A DNA stretch of 64,000 nt from Vacuolonema iberomarrocanum LEGE 07170 (lineage in GTDB: Bacteria; Cyanobacteriota; Cyanobacteriia; Elainellales; Elainellaceae), in contig JADEXA010000028.1 in the NCBI GenBank assembly GCA_015207365.1, forward strand, positions 22,086 through 86,085. Reading direction: 5' to 3'. Made by a program: the position numbers and the translations under genes. Positions 9,029 through 17,187 of this stretch are shown one piece after another; position 1 is the first letter of the stretch; each line of letters starts with the position of its first letter. The notes under the pieces are model-generated. The model ran no database searches. It was not told the DNA's origin and worked only from the letters and a program-made list of their open reading frames with translations.

Positions 9029-9079
9029 AAAAAAAGTACGGCATCTATGAGGGTTGTGCAAAGCCCTACAAATGCCGTA
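9029..9079 (-). terminator. Rho-independent terminator
   Basis: On the minus strand TACGGCAT pairs with ATGCCGTA, with an inner GGGCTTTGC/ACAACCC region, followed by CTTTTTTT. It lies about 100 bp after the stop of the small gene at 9182-9391 and should end its transcript. Confidence 0.75.
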
Positions 9080-9181
9080 TCACACCAGAAGAAAATCGTC
9101 GAAAATAAACCTGGATAATGATCTGGATTGCTCACTGGAGGCTGTGCTTCGCCCATTCGTGGGAAGACGTCAGTACTCCGA

Positions 9182-9391
9182 TTAGTCGTTGCTCAGGTGG
9201 AAGGTGCCGACCTGAATGCCATCCAGGATGCGGTTGATTTGCAACCGCTCAGTGTCATCCAAATGATGATCCGAAAGAATCACGGATACCAGTTGGAGAT
9301 GATCCTGCCGCGTCAAGCGCCCCGTTGCCAGGATCCGCTCAATCAGTGGAAGTGACTGAGCCTTAGGCTTTGTTGTATCAAGCCAAACCAT
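9182..9391 (-). CDS. Small conserved cyanobacterial-type protein
   Basis: A 69-residue acidic protein beginning MVWLDTTKPKAQSLPLIERI, predicted to be all helical: two amphipathic helices flank DHLQLVSVILSDHHLDDTERLQINRILDGI. I do not recall a function for it. The ATG at 9391 is preferred over longer reading because AGGAG lies 10 bases upstream and because the upstream codons are Cys-rich and atypical. A good terminator follows at 9029-9079, so it is likely a single-gene unit. Confidence 0.68.
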   Translation of the reverse strand: MVWLDTTKPKAQSLPLIERILATGRLTRQDHLQLVSVILSDHHLDDTERLQINRILDGIQVGTFHLSND

Positions 9392-9708
9392 GTTTCTTTT
9401 ACTCCTAATGCATCCCCGAGTATCACAACCCCAACAGAGGGCAGTCGCCCGTAATTCTACGTTGGCTTGCACCTCTTCTCATTATTCTTCCCAAAAATAC
9501 GCAATTGTAGGCAAAGCAAGTGTCAATTCTTTGATGAAGACTCCGTAAATGCCCGAGATGCCCACTCATCCGCCTATTTCACGCTAGTTTAAACACAGCT
9601 AGGCGGAGTATGAAGCTGTGTTTTGCGTATTTCCCGAAGGCTGCACCTTTGCCCTTCCTGGATACATCCCCTACGCGAAGCGGCCTGACGAATTTCCCTG
9701 GCTTGCTG
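9392..9708. other. Gene-free stretch upstream of gloB
   Basis: No gene recognised. A short hairpin (AAACACAGCT ... AGCTGTGTTT, about 9593-9623) lies in the middle, followed by GC-rich repeat-like sequence with CTACGCGAAGCGG. Promoters for the two divergent genes on either side should lie here, but I see no certain -10/-35 pair. Confidence 0.5.
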
Positions 9709-9753
9709 CCAATGCACCATAGAGCCAATGCACTATAGGCCATGCACCATAGG
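9709..9753. repeat. Three degenerate tandem copies of CCAATGCACCATAGAG
   Basis: Units at 9709-9724, 9725-9739 and 9740-9753 differ by single changes. The last unit runs into the gloB ribosome binding site (AGGAG at 9751-9755), so copy number changes would alter the gloB leader. Confidence 0.8.
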
Positions 9754-9761
9754 AGTTTGTG

Positions 9762-10535
9762 ATGGAGATTCATCGCCTTCCAGCGTTATCGGATAACTAT
9801 ATTTTTCTGCTCCATGACCCGACTCAGGGATGCGCCGCTGTCGTCGACCCAGCAGAGGCGGCTCCAGTGTTGACGGCCTTGCGGCAGTTGGGCGCATCGC
9901 TGGTCGCCATTTTCAACACCCACCACCACGGCGACCATGTGGGCGGCAATACGGCTCTCCTACGCCAGTTTCCAGATGCCGTGGTGTATGGCGGAGCCGA
10001 AGACCGGGGGCGCATTCCGGGGCAACAGATATTTTTGAGAGAAGGAGATGCGGTGCGGTTTGGCGATCGCCCGGCTCAGGTTTTCTTCATCCCTGGCCAC
10101 ACCCGCGCTCACATTGCATACTACTTTCCGCCCGCTACCGACTCCGAACCCGGCGAGCTATTCTGTGGCGACACTATCTTTGCCGGAGGGTGCGGGCGCT
10201 TGTTTGAGGGAACGCCCCGGCAAATGGTCAGTTCCCTCAGCAAATTGCGGAATCTACCCAACCACACCCGCATCTGGTGCGCCCATGAATACACTCTGAA
10301 AAACTTACAGTTTGCCTGTGCCGTTGACCCCACCAACGCTGAGCTACAAGCCCGCCAGCAAACCGTTGCGGCCCAGCGTCAGCAAGGCGAAGCCACAGTT
10401 CCGTCGTGGATTGGGGTTGAAAAGGCAACAAATCCCTTCCTACGCTGGGATACTGTCTCCCTGCAATATGCTATGCAAACCACCGACCCTGTGCAAACCT
10501 TCGCCCGCCTTCGAGGCAAGAAGGATCAGTGGTAA
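9762..10535 (+). CDS. gloB: Hydroxyacylglutathione hydrolase (glyoxalase II)
   Basis: Hydrolyses S-D-lactoylglutathione to D-lactate and glutathione, the second step of methylglyoxal detoxification. This is a 257-residue metallo-beta-lactamase-fold protein. The dinuclear metal site is visible as NTHHHGDHVGG (near residue 51), with a further ligand at FIPGHTRAHIAYY (near 110) and CGDTIFAGGCGRLFEGTP (near 133). HEYTLKNLQFACAVDP near 171 is the glutathione-binding region typical of GloB. The ATG at 9762 follows AGGAG at a good distance; a GTG one codon earlier is less likely. Confidence 0.95.
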   Translation: MEIHRLPALSDNYIFLLHDPTQGCAAVVDPAEAAPVLTALRQLGASLVAIFNTHHHGDHVGGNTALLRQFPDAVVYGGAEDRGRIPGQQIFLREGDAVRFGDRPAQVFFIPGHTRAHIAYYFPPATDSEPGELFCGDTIFAGGCGRLFEGTPRQMVSSLSKLRNLPNHTRIWCAHEYTLKNLQFACAVDPTNAELQARQQTVAAQRQQGEATVPSWIGVEKATNPFLRWDTVSLQYAMQTTDPVQTFARLRGKKDQW

Positions 10536-10543
10536 CGGATCTA

Positions 10544-10576
10544 AGGGGTCGGGTGCCTTGAAGGCACCCGACCCCT
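10544..10576. terminator. Bidirectional terminator between gloB and trmB
   Basis: A perfect 14-bp stem (AGGGGTCGGGTGCC with its complement) around a 5-base loop sits between two convergent genes. It lacks a strong T-run on either strand, so it may act with other factors. Part of one arm is repeated just downstream as GGCACCCAACCCCTTA. Confidence 0.6.
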
Positions 10577-10596
10577 AGGCGCAGGCACCCAACCCC

Positions 10597-11235
10597 TTAG
10601 GCACCGTTTTTGGCAAAAACCATGCGGTAGACCGGATCGCCCTTTTCCAGGGTCGAGCTTTCTCGCTCCGTGGCGACGGGGAACGGGTTAGGGGTTTTAT
10701 CAGGAGCAGCGGTTTGGCGCTCGAAGGCCGGATGCTCTTGGAAGCGATCGCCCATTTCTAACAGCACCTCCGCCACATCCGACTGCAAAAAGACCTGTCC
10801 TTCCGCGACTAGACAATCAGCCAAAATCTGCACGACTTCAGGTTGCACGACCCGCCGCTTCTGGTGTCGCTTTTTGAACCAGGGGTCGGGGAACTGTACC
10901 GCGATCCATCGCAAAACGCCTGTGGGTAACGAGTCCAGCATCCAACGCAGCGAGTTGTTGGCATTGCAAAAGACAAAGTGCAGGTTAGTCAGCCCAGTTT
11001 CATCGCGCTTTTCATTGGCGCGAATCACCAACGGTTCTCGAATTTCTAGTCCCAGAAAATTTTGCGATGGGAACTGCTCGGCCATCGCCATCAGAAAACT
11101 GCCCCGCGCGCAGCCAATATCCAGCATCAACGGCTGACTTGGCTTTGCAAACACCTTGCCCCAATCCGGCGGTGTCGTAGGGGTTTGGTATTTCTGACTC
11201 AGGGGGTTGACATGATGTCGGACACGAACAGCCAA
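10597..11235 (-). CDS. trmB: tRNA (guanine-N7-)-methyltransferase
   Basis: Methylates G46 in the variable loop of tRNAs using SAM. The protein shows MLDIGCARGSFLMAMAEQFP (SAM motif I), FLGLEIREPLV, FCNANNSLRWML and the family signature VQFPDPWFKKRHQKRRVV. With the TTG at 11235 it starts MAVRVRHHVNPLSQKYQTP (213 residues), which agrees with the usual N-terminus and has GGAG 5-6 bases upstream. A longer reading from 11283 would overlap the preceding gene and add residues not typical of the family. It lies directly after the gene at 11268-11597 and is probably cotranscribed with it. Confidence 0.9.
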   Translation of the reverse strand: MAVRVRHHVNPLSQKYQTPTTPPDWGKVFAKPSQPLMLDIGCARGSFLMAMAEQFPSQNFLGLEIREPLVIRANEKRDETGLTNLHFVFCNANNSLRWMLDSLPTGVLRWIAVQFPDPWFKKRHQKRRVVQPEVVQILADCLVAEGQVFLQSDVAEVLLEMGDRFQEHPAFERQTAAPDKTPNPFPVATERESSTLEKGDPVYRMVFAKNGA

Positions 11236-11267
11236 AGGAGTCTCCGGGGGGTTAGATGGTGAAGGAA

Positions 11268-11597
11268 TTACTGACCGCAGCAACGATCGATGCCAAGGCT
11301 ATCGAGCAGCAGTTCGCTGACGGCATTGGCAACGGCAAACTCGCCGAAGAAGCTTTGGGAGAAGTCAAAGCACTGCATTTCGGTGACGATCGCAATCACC
11401 AGAGAGCCTACATCGTTTTCGCCCTCTAGCCGATGGCGCACAAATACGCGGCTAGCGCGCTCTGCAATCTCATGATTCACAGCTTCGGGAATAAATTCTT
11501 GGTCGAGCCATTGATGCAGCGACGCCTGTAGCCAACGGCCTTCTTGGTCGGCATCTTTGGCGGGGGGTAAGGTGATAGGTTCTACGGGTTCTGCCAT
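11268..11597 (-). CDS. Hypothetical cyanobacterial protein
   Basis: A 109-residue acidic protein starting MAEPVEPITLPPAKDADQEG. The middle reads WLQASLHQWLDQEFIPEAVNHEIAERASRVFVRHR, and the end is a hydrophobic helical segment that closes with DSLGIDRCCGQ. The WLD-E-P pattern is one I associate with uncharacterised cyanobacterial proteins, but I cannot name a function. The frame continues upstream to 11708 through a 14-bp tandem repeat, translated as DQILGIKSD-type residues; that extension is unlikely to be coding. trmB follows within 33 bp. Confidence 0.65.
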   Translation of the reverse strand: MAEPVEPITLPPAKDADQEGRWLQASLHQWLDQEFIPEAVNHEIAERASRVFVRHRLEGENDVGSLVIAIVTEMQCFDFSQSFFGEFAVANAVSELLLDSLGIDRCCGQ

Positions 11598-11669
11598 GTC
11601 ACGTACCTCATCGAGGGGAATGCACAAACGCGGAAACGGAAATGAAGGCGACGCACCACTAAAGTCAGA

Positions 11670-11711
11670 TTTGATCCCAAGAATTTGATCCCAAGAATTT
11701 GATCCCAAGAA
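11670..11711. repeat. Three perfect tandem copies of TTTGATCCCAAGAA
   Basis: Units at 11670-11683, 11684-11697 and 11698-11711 are identical. The array lies about 70 bp upstream of the ATG of the minus-strand gene at 11597, a position where it could affect transcription or the leader. Confidence 0.95.
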
Positions 11712-12141
11712 ACTGTACTCGGTGCCGTCGGCCGCTTACGGATTAGGGCAGACATCCTGTGGATCTATGCTGGGGATGCCTCAGGTGAGTCGACTGGCGA
11801 CCTGCCCTCGCCAAAAATCAGAGGTTTTGCTGGTTCTCAAGGGAGCTCAAACCATCGTTGGTCATGCGTCTATCCATCTTCACATCATCATATATGGCAT
11901 TACGCACACAAGTTCGGGCAGATGTTTGGTTGAAAACCCTACTCTGCACGGTTTTCAAAATATTGCTGATGTGACTATCTCCCACGCAATGTGCAGGACG
12001 CTGGCGATAATTTGGGTGCCCAATAACTGGGGAACCAGCCGTCATCGGATCAAAGCGTGCCGCGACCGTATCAATCGCTCGGTTTGTCTATTTATGTTTT
12101 AATCCTGTCTAGCGATCGCTCCTAAAAACCAATCCCCCGCT
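11712..12141. other. Gene-free stretch between divergent genes
   Basis: No gene recognised. It must hold promoters for aat (plus) and the minus-strand gene at 11597. A weak hairpin (GAAAACC ... GGTTTTC, about 11931-11955) is the only structure noticed. Confidence 0.4.
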
Positions 12142-12729
12142 ATGTCTTCGTTTCAATACGACATTCCCAATATTGTAGAAAACTATGCCCGTGGCTACTT
12201 TCTCATGGCCGATGAGCAGGGCGAAAACCTGGGGTGGTATGGCAGTCGAGAACGGACGCTCATGCCGCTAGATGAGCGCTTCCACTATCCGCGATCGCTC
12301 CGGCGGGTGCTGAACCAAGAGCGCTTTCAGGTCGCCATCGACCGCAATTTTCTAGCCGTCGTCGAGGGCTGCGCCAATCGAGAGACCACCTGGATTTCCG
12401 ATGAACTGAAGGACATCTACTGGGAACTGCACCAGGCGGGTTTTGCCCACAGCTTCGAAACCTGGCAGGGGAATGAGCTGGCAGGGGGCATCTTGGGGAT
12501 TACGCTGGGGGGCGTCTTTATCGGCGAGTCGATGTTCTTCCGCATCCCCGATGGCTCCAAGGTGGCGCTGGTCAAGCTGGTAGAACGGCTGCGATCGCGC
12601 CAATTTAAGCTGTTTGATGTGCAAATGATGAACCCCCACCTAGAACGCTTCGGTGCGTACATTGTTGACAGCCGCACCTATCAAGAATGGCTCAAGGGCG
12701 CATTGACGCAACCCTGTCGATTTGTCTGA
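12142..12729 (+). CDS. aat: Leucyl/phenylalanyl-tRNA--protein transferase
   Basis: Transfers Leu or Phe from tRNA to N-terminal Arg/Lys of proteins, marking them for ClpS/ClpAP degradation (N-degron pathway). At 195 residues it is close to the shorter family members. Visible landmarks are YARGYFLMADEQGENLGWYGSRERTLMPLD (residues 15-44), WISDELKDIYWELHQAGFAHSFETWQGNELAGGILGITLGGVFIGESMF (from about 83) and the C-terminal FKLFDVQMMNPHLERFGA. The GESMF motif and the ETW segment are family hallmarks. It appears to be a single-gene unit. Confidence 0.93.
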   Translation: MSSFQYDIPNIVENYARGYFLMADEQGENLGWYGSRERTLMPLDERFHYPRSLRRVLNQERFQVAIDRNFLAVVEGCANRETTWISDELKDIYWELHQAGFAHSFETWQGNELAGGILGITLGGVFIGESMFFRIPDGSKVALVKLVERLRSRQFKLFDVQMMNPHLERFGAYIVDSRTYQEWLKGALTQPCRFV

Positions 12730-12826
12730 TGCCAGTCCACTCAGAACTCGCTACCGGTTATTTCCTAAAACCCTCTCAGTGCAAGAGTTTCAAGAATGAT
12801 TGAGTCTTGGATTTTGCAGAATGGGT

Positions 12827-13378
12827 CTAAACCCGCTGGTTATAGGGCAGCTTCGCCAGTAACCGCGCCATCGCACAAATGCCCGAAATTCCGGCAAAGG
12901 TTAACCCCGCCCCAACAAACCCGCTGAGCAGCAGAAACCAGGGCGACACAAATGCGCCAAGCAACGTTCCCACTAGCACCAGCGAACCTGCGACGATCTG
13001 CACCTGACGCATGATGCTGATGGGAGCATTTTTGTTGACGTTGGTGGAATAGCCATGGCGTTTCCACTCCGACAATCCACCGTTCAGATGCATCACCTGC
13101 TCCATGCCTGCCCGGAAAAGTTGCTGTGCGGCTTCGGCAGAGCGGTTGCCCGTCTGGCAGTACAGCACGAGATAGTTACCTGATTCCGCAGCCACAGCCT
13201 CTGGGTTGAATCGAGAGAGGGGCATAAGTCGAGCCCCAGGGATATGCTCTCCCGCAAACTCAGACGGCTCCCGCACATCGATCAGTGTCACCTGATCCTG
13301 TTCCATCCATTCGTGCAGGATCGTAGAATCAATGGTTTGCAACCGATCGCGCAGATTTTTCGCATCAACAACAGTCAT
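12827..13378 (-). CDS. Rhodanese-like sulfurtransferase with DUF2892 membrane tail
   Basis: Residues 1-110 form a rhodanese domain with the active-site loop CQTGNRS (Cys74), which can carry a persulfide. Residues 120-183 hold two hydrophobic segments (VAGSLVLVGTLLGAFV and WFLLLSGFVGAGLTFAGI) of the DUF2892 type, placing the enzyme at the membrane. The ATG at 13378 is preceded by AGGAG. It follows the remnant of a persulfide dioxygenase on the same strand and lies near a divergent sulfide:quinone oxidoreductase, so it probably handles sulfane sulfur made during sulfide oxidation. Confidence 0.9.
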   Translation of the reverse strand: MTVVDAKNLRDRLQTIDSTILHEWMEQDQVTLIDVREPSEFAGEHIPGARLMPLSRFNPEAVAAESGNYLVLYCQTGNRSAEAAQQLFRAGMEQVMHLNGGLSEWKRHGYSTNVNKNAPISIMRQVQIVAGSLVLVGTLLGAFVSPWFLLLSGFVGAGLTFAGISGICAMARLLAKLPYNQRV

Positions 13379-13424
13379 GAACAAGCTCCTTGGGAAATGA
13401 AAGATAGAGGTAAAGCGTTAGGCA

Positions 13425-13724
13425 TTAGGCAATCGCCGCCCCAGTCGTCGTTTTCACATTGCCGCAGCGCTCGTTAGCCGGAACCGCTTCCATCATCTTT
13501 TGGGGATTGGGCAAGTTGGGCGCACTCATGAATTCAATGAAGTTGGTGCGATCGCGTCCGGCAAAGCGCGGATTCCACTGTTTCTCTTCGCCGATGGTAG
13601 AAACGCTGTGGCCGCGATAGTCATGCCCTGGGTAGACCCGCGTTTCGTCGGGTAGCGTGAACAAGCGCTGGGTCACAGAGGTATAGGTCGATGTTTCTTG
13701 ATCAAAAAGCTGACGGAAGATCAT
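13425..13724 (-). pseudogene. Persulfide dioxygenase-like gene with an internal in-frame deletion
   Basis: The first residues MIFRQLFDQETSTYT match the normal start of ETHE1/Blh-type persulfide dioxygenases. The sequence then jumps to SVTQRLFTLPDETRVYPGHDYRGHSVSTIGEEK, which is the C-terminal third. Family members have roughly 230 residues; this one has 99, so about 130 residues are missing, including the HxHxDH metal-binding motif. Reading frame and the C-terminal GRDR and NLPNPQKMMEAVPANERCG segments are intact. It is almost certainly inactive as a dioxygenase. It lies 47 bp before the rhodanese gene, as expected for a sulfide-oxidation operon. Confidence 0.87.
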
Positions 13725-14150
13725 AAATATCGGCTTCTAAGAACAACACATATAGAACTGACGCATCTTGTTGATATTGCGGCCACATCATCAACGCATT
13801 CACTCAAGATGATGCAAGGGCTGTGTGAGTCCTGACATCGAACGATTGGTTTGAAGATCGGGCTTTCAGGGTTTAGACACACAGCGGAGCCACATATCCA
13901 AAACACGCATGTGGGATTTTGTTCAATCCATCGGTCACAACCACAAACGAAGAGAGTCAGGGCTCATCGATGGGCGCTCCTCGGTCGAGAGAAACCACGG
14001 TTTACACACGACCTTGGCTGAAAATCTTTATATTACCATCTAATCATATAGCCATTTACTGTGTCAACAGATAGACTTCGATGGGTGTTTTTGCATTTTG
14101 GATAAGGCTTGGGGCGATCGCTTGCGGATCCTCTTGCCGAAACCGTCGTT

Positions 14151-14251
14151 ATACCAATTCGCTAAGAATCCACTACAAATAATTTTTTGAAAGCCCCGCA
14201 GCGCGGGGCTTTCAAAAAATTATTCGGTTTTGGTTTTTGTAGAATTGGTAT
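14151..14251. repeat. MITE-like element, family B (copy B1)
   Basis: Terminal inverted repeats ATACCAATTC / GAATTGGTAT enclose a perfect hairpin (AATTTTTTGAAAGCCCCGC and complement). A TTA lies outside both ends, consistent with a 3-bp target duplication. It sits in the 840-bp interval between the two divergent parts of the sulfide locus, about 310 bp before the sulfide:quinone oxidoreductase start. Confidence 0.9.
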
Positions 14252-14563
14252 TACCCGTCGTAACGAACCTGCCATATCCTGCAACAAAGGGATTCAGCAA
14301 AACGTAACATCTGATGATTCACTAATATGAGTAAGTAGTAATATAATTGAACTTGAAGATTCCACACAAGAGACGGTCAAGGCGATCGCGCTACAGCACG
14401 CCAGTCGTTGCTTGGTTCTTTTGGCCTAAGGCGTTGTCATGCCTTGACACTCAATCATCAAACCCCTATTTGCAATCCTCGTTCGGACATTGCGTACCCA
14501 AAAACTCCAGCGAGTTTTGAGATAGGTTCTACACCGCATTGAACCTTACAAAGGAAATCACCT

Positions 14564-15901
14564 ATGACAACTACCGTTAAATCCGGGGCAGTAGCCTCCA
14601 CCCCCCATACTCAATCACCGCAGCAGGTGGTCGGCAAGCGCCAATTGCACCACCAGATTGTGATTGTGGGGGGTGGCGCAGCAGGGATCACTGTCGCTGC
14701 CCAGCTTTTAGAAAAAACGAAAAATCTAGATATTGCCATCATCGAGCCATCAGAAAACCATTACTACCAACCTGGTTGGACCCTGGTAGGCGGCGGAGTG
14801 TTCAAGTTAGGGCAAACGCTCCGCAACGAAAAAGACCTGATTCCCAAAGGTGTTATCTGGCTCAAGGATCGGGTGCAGCACCTCGACCCCGACAACAACA
14901 GCCTGCTCACCGAGGCCGAAACAGAAATTTCCTACGATTATCTGATCGTTTGCCCCGGCATTCAGATTGATTGGGGACGCATTGAGGGCCTCAAGGATGC
15001 CCTTGGCAAAGGCGGCGTCACGAGCAACTATGCCAAAGACTATGCCCCCTACACCTGGGAAACGATTCAGAATTTCAAAGGAGGAACGGCCATTTTCACC
15101 TACCCTGCGACGCCAATTAAGTGTGGTGGTGCGCCGCAGAAAATTATGTATATGGCCGACGATGCTTTCAAGCGCAAGAGTGGCGTAGGTGTGAACACAA
15201 AGGTGATGTTCTGCACCGCAGGTAGCTCGCTATTTGGTGTGCCTGAGTATGCCAACAGCTTAGAGAAAGTGGTGGCGCGGCGGGGCATCGATGTGCGGCT
15301 CAAGCACAACCTCAAAGCCATTCGCCCGGATACCCAAGAGGCTATCTTTGCCGTCACGCAACCCGATGGCTCGGTCGAAGATGTCAGCATTCACTACGAC
15401 ATGATTCATGTTGCGCCCCCAATGAGTGCGCCCGATTTTATCAAACACAGTCCTCTGGCCGTGCCCAATAATCCCGGTGGCTGGGTAGATGTCGATCGCG
15501 ACACCCTACAACACAACCGCTATCCCAATGTCTTTAGCCTGGGGGATGCTTCCTCACTGCCGACATCGAAGACGGCGGCGGCTGTTCGCAAGCAAGCCCC
15601 GGCCTTGGTGGACAACTTGCTGGCGCATATGCAGGGGCGTGCCGGTACAGCCACGTACAACGGTTACACCTGTTGCCCTCTGATCACGGGCTACAACTCC
15701 ACCATCATGGCTGAATTTAGCTACGACAATAAGCTCGATCCCTCCTTCCCCCTCGACCCCACCAAAGAGCGCTACAGCATGTGGTTGGCGAAGACGATCG
15801 CCCTTCCCTGGCTCTACTGGAATCGGATGCTGCGAGGCAAGCCCTTTGAGGCGGATGCGCTGAAGCCGCTGAACAAACTGCTGTCGCGCGATCGCGAATA
15901 A
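14564..15901 (+). CDS. sqr: Sulfide:quinone oxidoreductase
   Basis: FAD enzyme that oxidises sulfide and passes electrons to the quinone pool at the membrane. The N-terminus has the dinucleotide fold IVIVGGGAAGITVA (residues 32-45), then HYYQPGWTLVGGG (67-79), typical of SQR. Cys130 (YLIVCPG) and Cys187 (PIKCGGAPQKIMYMADD) are candidates for the redox-active cysteines, and the FAD-binding NVFSLGDASSLPTSKTAAAVRKQ lies near residue 325. The PIKCGGAPQKI pattern fits the type found in eukaryotes and some cyanobacteria. AAAGGAAATC precedes the ATG. The upstream interval is long and probably regulated, but no ArsR-type regulator gene is in view. Confidence 0.93.
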   Translation: MTTTVKSGAVASTPHTQSPQQVVGKRQLHHQIVIVGGGAAGITVAAQLLEKTKNLDIAIIEPSENHYYQPGWTLVGGGVFKLGQTLRNEKDLIPKGVIWLKDRVQHLDPDNNSLLTEAETEISYDYLIVCPGIQIDWGRIEGLKDALGKGGVTSNYAKDYAPYTWETIQNFKGGTAIFTYPATPIKCGGAPQKIMYMADDAFKRKSGVGVNTKVMFCTAGSSLFGVPEYANSLEKVVARRGIDVRLKHNLKAIRPDTQEAIFAVTQPDGSVEDVSIHYDMIHVAPPMSAPDFIKHSPLAVPNNPGGWVDVDRDTLQHNRYPNVFSLGDASSLPTSKTAAAVRKQAPALVDNLLAHMQGRAGTATYNGYTCCPLITGYNSTIMAEFSYDNKLDPSFPLDPTKERYSMWLAKTIALPWLYWNRMLRGKPFEADALKPLNKLLSRDRE

Positions 15902-15946
15902 ATCCGGTACAACGGATAGTTACGGTGCCAGACGCATCGTGACTAA

Positions 15947-15970
15947 AAAAGGGGGCGATCGCCCCCTTTT
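15947..15970 (+). terminator. Terminator after sqr
   Basis: AAAAGGGGGCGA and its complement form a perfect 24-base palindrome containing a HIP1 octamer, ending in TTTT. Position 45 bp after the sqr stop fits a rho-independent terminator. Confidence 0.8.
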
Positions 15971-16105
15971 CCCTTATGTTTGTTGACACTACACATTGGT
16001 TTCAAACGCCTGGAACATCAATACAGAACTCGAACTTCTGGAGACGATTTGAGCGCCATCACTGACGCATCAAAACCGGATTCCTCATCATCTTGGGCGA
16101 ACGCC

Positions 16106-16405
16106 CTAGCCGACCCTAGTCGGATTCAGTGATTCGCCAGGTCGCTCATCCTCGGGCAGTATGGGGGACAGATTGGGCTCTGGCTGACGGGGAAACATGG
16201 AAAGCAACAGGATGAGCGTTGTCACGATAGCGGCTAAGACTATCGGAAAATCATCCAACTGGATTCTGTTGAGATCACGCTGCCAGTTGCAATTCAGGCA
16301 AACATATTTGTTTTCTCCATGCATAACAACGGTATGCATGCCACAACGGGGGCATTCCAGGTGGTGAGGATGTTGAGGGTGTGGGGAGTCTGGAGTAAAA
16401 GTCAT
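16106..16405 (-). CDS. Small zinc-ribbon membrane protein
   Basis: A 99-residue protein with a zinc ribbon CPRCGMHTVVMHGENKYVCLNC (residues 18-39, two CxxC pairs, given here as motif positions) followed by one membrane helix FPIVLAAIVTTLILLLSMFP (about 53-72) and a Pro/Glu-rich tail. The ribbon would face the cytoplasm. Function unknown. GGAGG lies 9 bases upstream of its ATG, which overlaps the stop of the ORF at 16402-16596 (ATGA), suggesting coupling. Confidence 0.7.
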   Translation of the reverse strand: MTFTPDSPHPQHPHHLECPRCGMHTVVMHGENKYVCLNCNWQRDLNRIQLDDFPIVLAAIVTTLILLLSMFPRQPEPNLSPILPEDERPGESLNPTRVG

Positions 16406-16596
16406 GCGATCGTACCTCCGTAGGATTGTTTAGGGGGCAAAAAAACCGTTATCAGGAACGCTAGGGGCCAATGAATACAAGGCAAGCTCCGTAGCTGATC
16501 CAGTCTCAGGTAGTAAAAAGGTGGACCACCCTCCTCCAAACTGTCCACTTCACAAACAACGACACCAGCGTTGTGCGATAGGGTTTTATGAGTCAT
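16402..16596 (-). CDS. Small hypothetical ORF
   Basis: A 64-residue ORF, MTHKTLSHNAGVVVCEVDSLEEGG..., with a hydrophobic stretch near residues 42-53. I do not recognise it. Support is positional: AGAGGT lies 9 bases upstream of the ATG, and its stop overlaps the start of the zinc-ribbon gene. It could equally be a leader ORF for that gene. Confidence 0.4.
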   Translation of the reverse strand: MTHKTLSHNAGVVVCEVDSLEEGGPPFYYLRLDQLRSLPCIHWPLAFLITVFLPPKQSYGGTIA

Positions 16597-17187
16597 GACG
16601 TAATACCTCTGTGGTAGATAGCCAGAGAAACAGCGATGGCTTTTACGGTTTTCCTGGTGTTATGTTCGGTTTTCCTAGTCTTGTATTGGGTTTCTCTAGT
16701 CTCAATGGTTATGGAAATTGAGAGAGCTGCCAACGCGTGGCAAGGCTGAGTAGCGTGAGCCTTCTCCAAAATTCTTGGAGGCAAATCCCCCAGGGAAGAT
16801 CCTAAAGATTTTGTAAATTCAGGATGAATTCGTACGCTTCAAGTATCAATTGACGCAGAGATGTCGAGTTTTGTGATATCGATCACCAATTCCTGCAGTT
16901 AAATATGGGAATTCTTTAGTCATCGGATAACCGATTGGATGTCCAAATGTCCTCCAAAAGATCTCCAAAACTTTTGAAAACCTCTTAATTCCGCCCAGGT
17001 AAGGCCAATTTTCGCGCTGAGTCCTTGTGGAAATAGCTTTCTATTCAATCTCCTCCATGCAGCTTGGCCAATTTGCCTGCTCCTGGGGCAGGTTGAGTCA
17101 GCGCGATGCTTCAGCATTCTGAGCCAATCCAAGGGTTGGCCGACTGGAGATATTTCTGGGTATTGCGGTGTATGTGGGTATCGTTCT
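16597..17187. other. Gene-poor stretch upstream of the 1144-residue protein
   Basis: Short ORFs here look spurious. At 16636-16704 there is a degenerate 20-22-bp tandem repeat built on GGTTTTCCTGGTGTTATG-like units, about three copies. The promoter of the plus-strand gene at 17188 should lie in the right-hand part. Confidence 0.45.

Noticed and set aside
8555..9118. 187-codon plus-strand ORF
   Set aside because: It runs through a perfect hairpin repeat (8922-8968) and a minus-strand terminator, with no family features or clear ribosome binding site.
16920..17132. 70-codon minus-strand ORF upstream of the large gene
   Set aside because: Trp/Arg-rich composition typical of antisense frames, no ribosome binding site recognised, and it occupies the expected promoter region.
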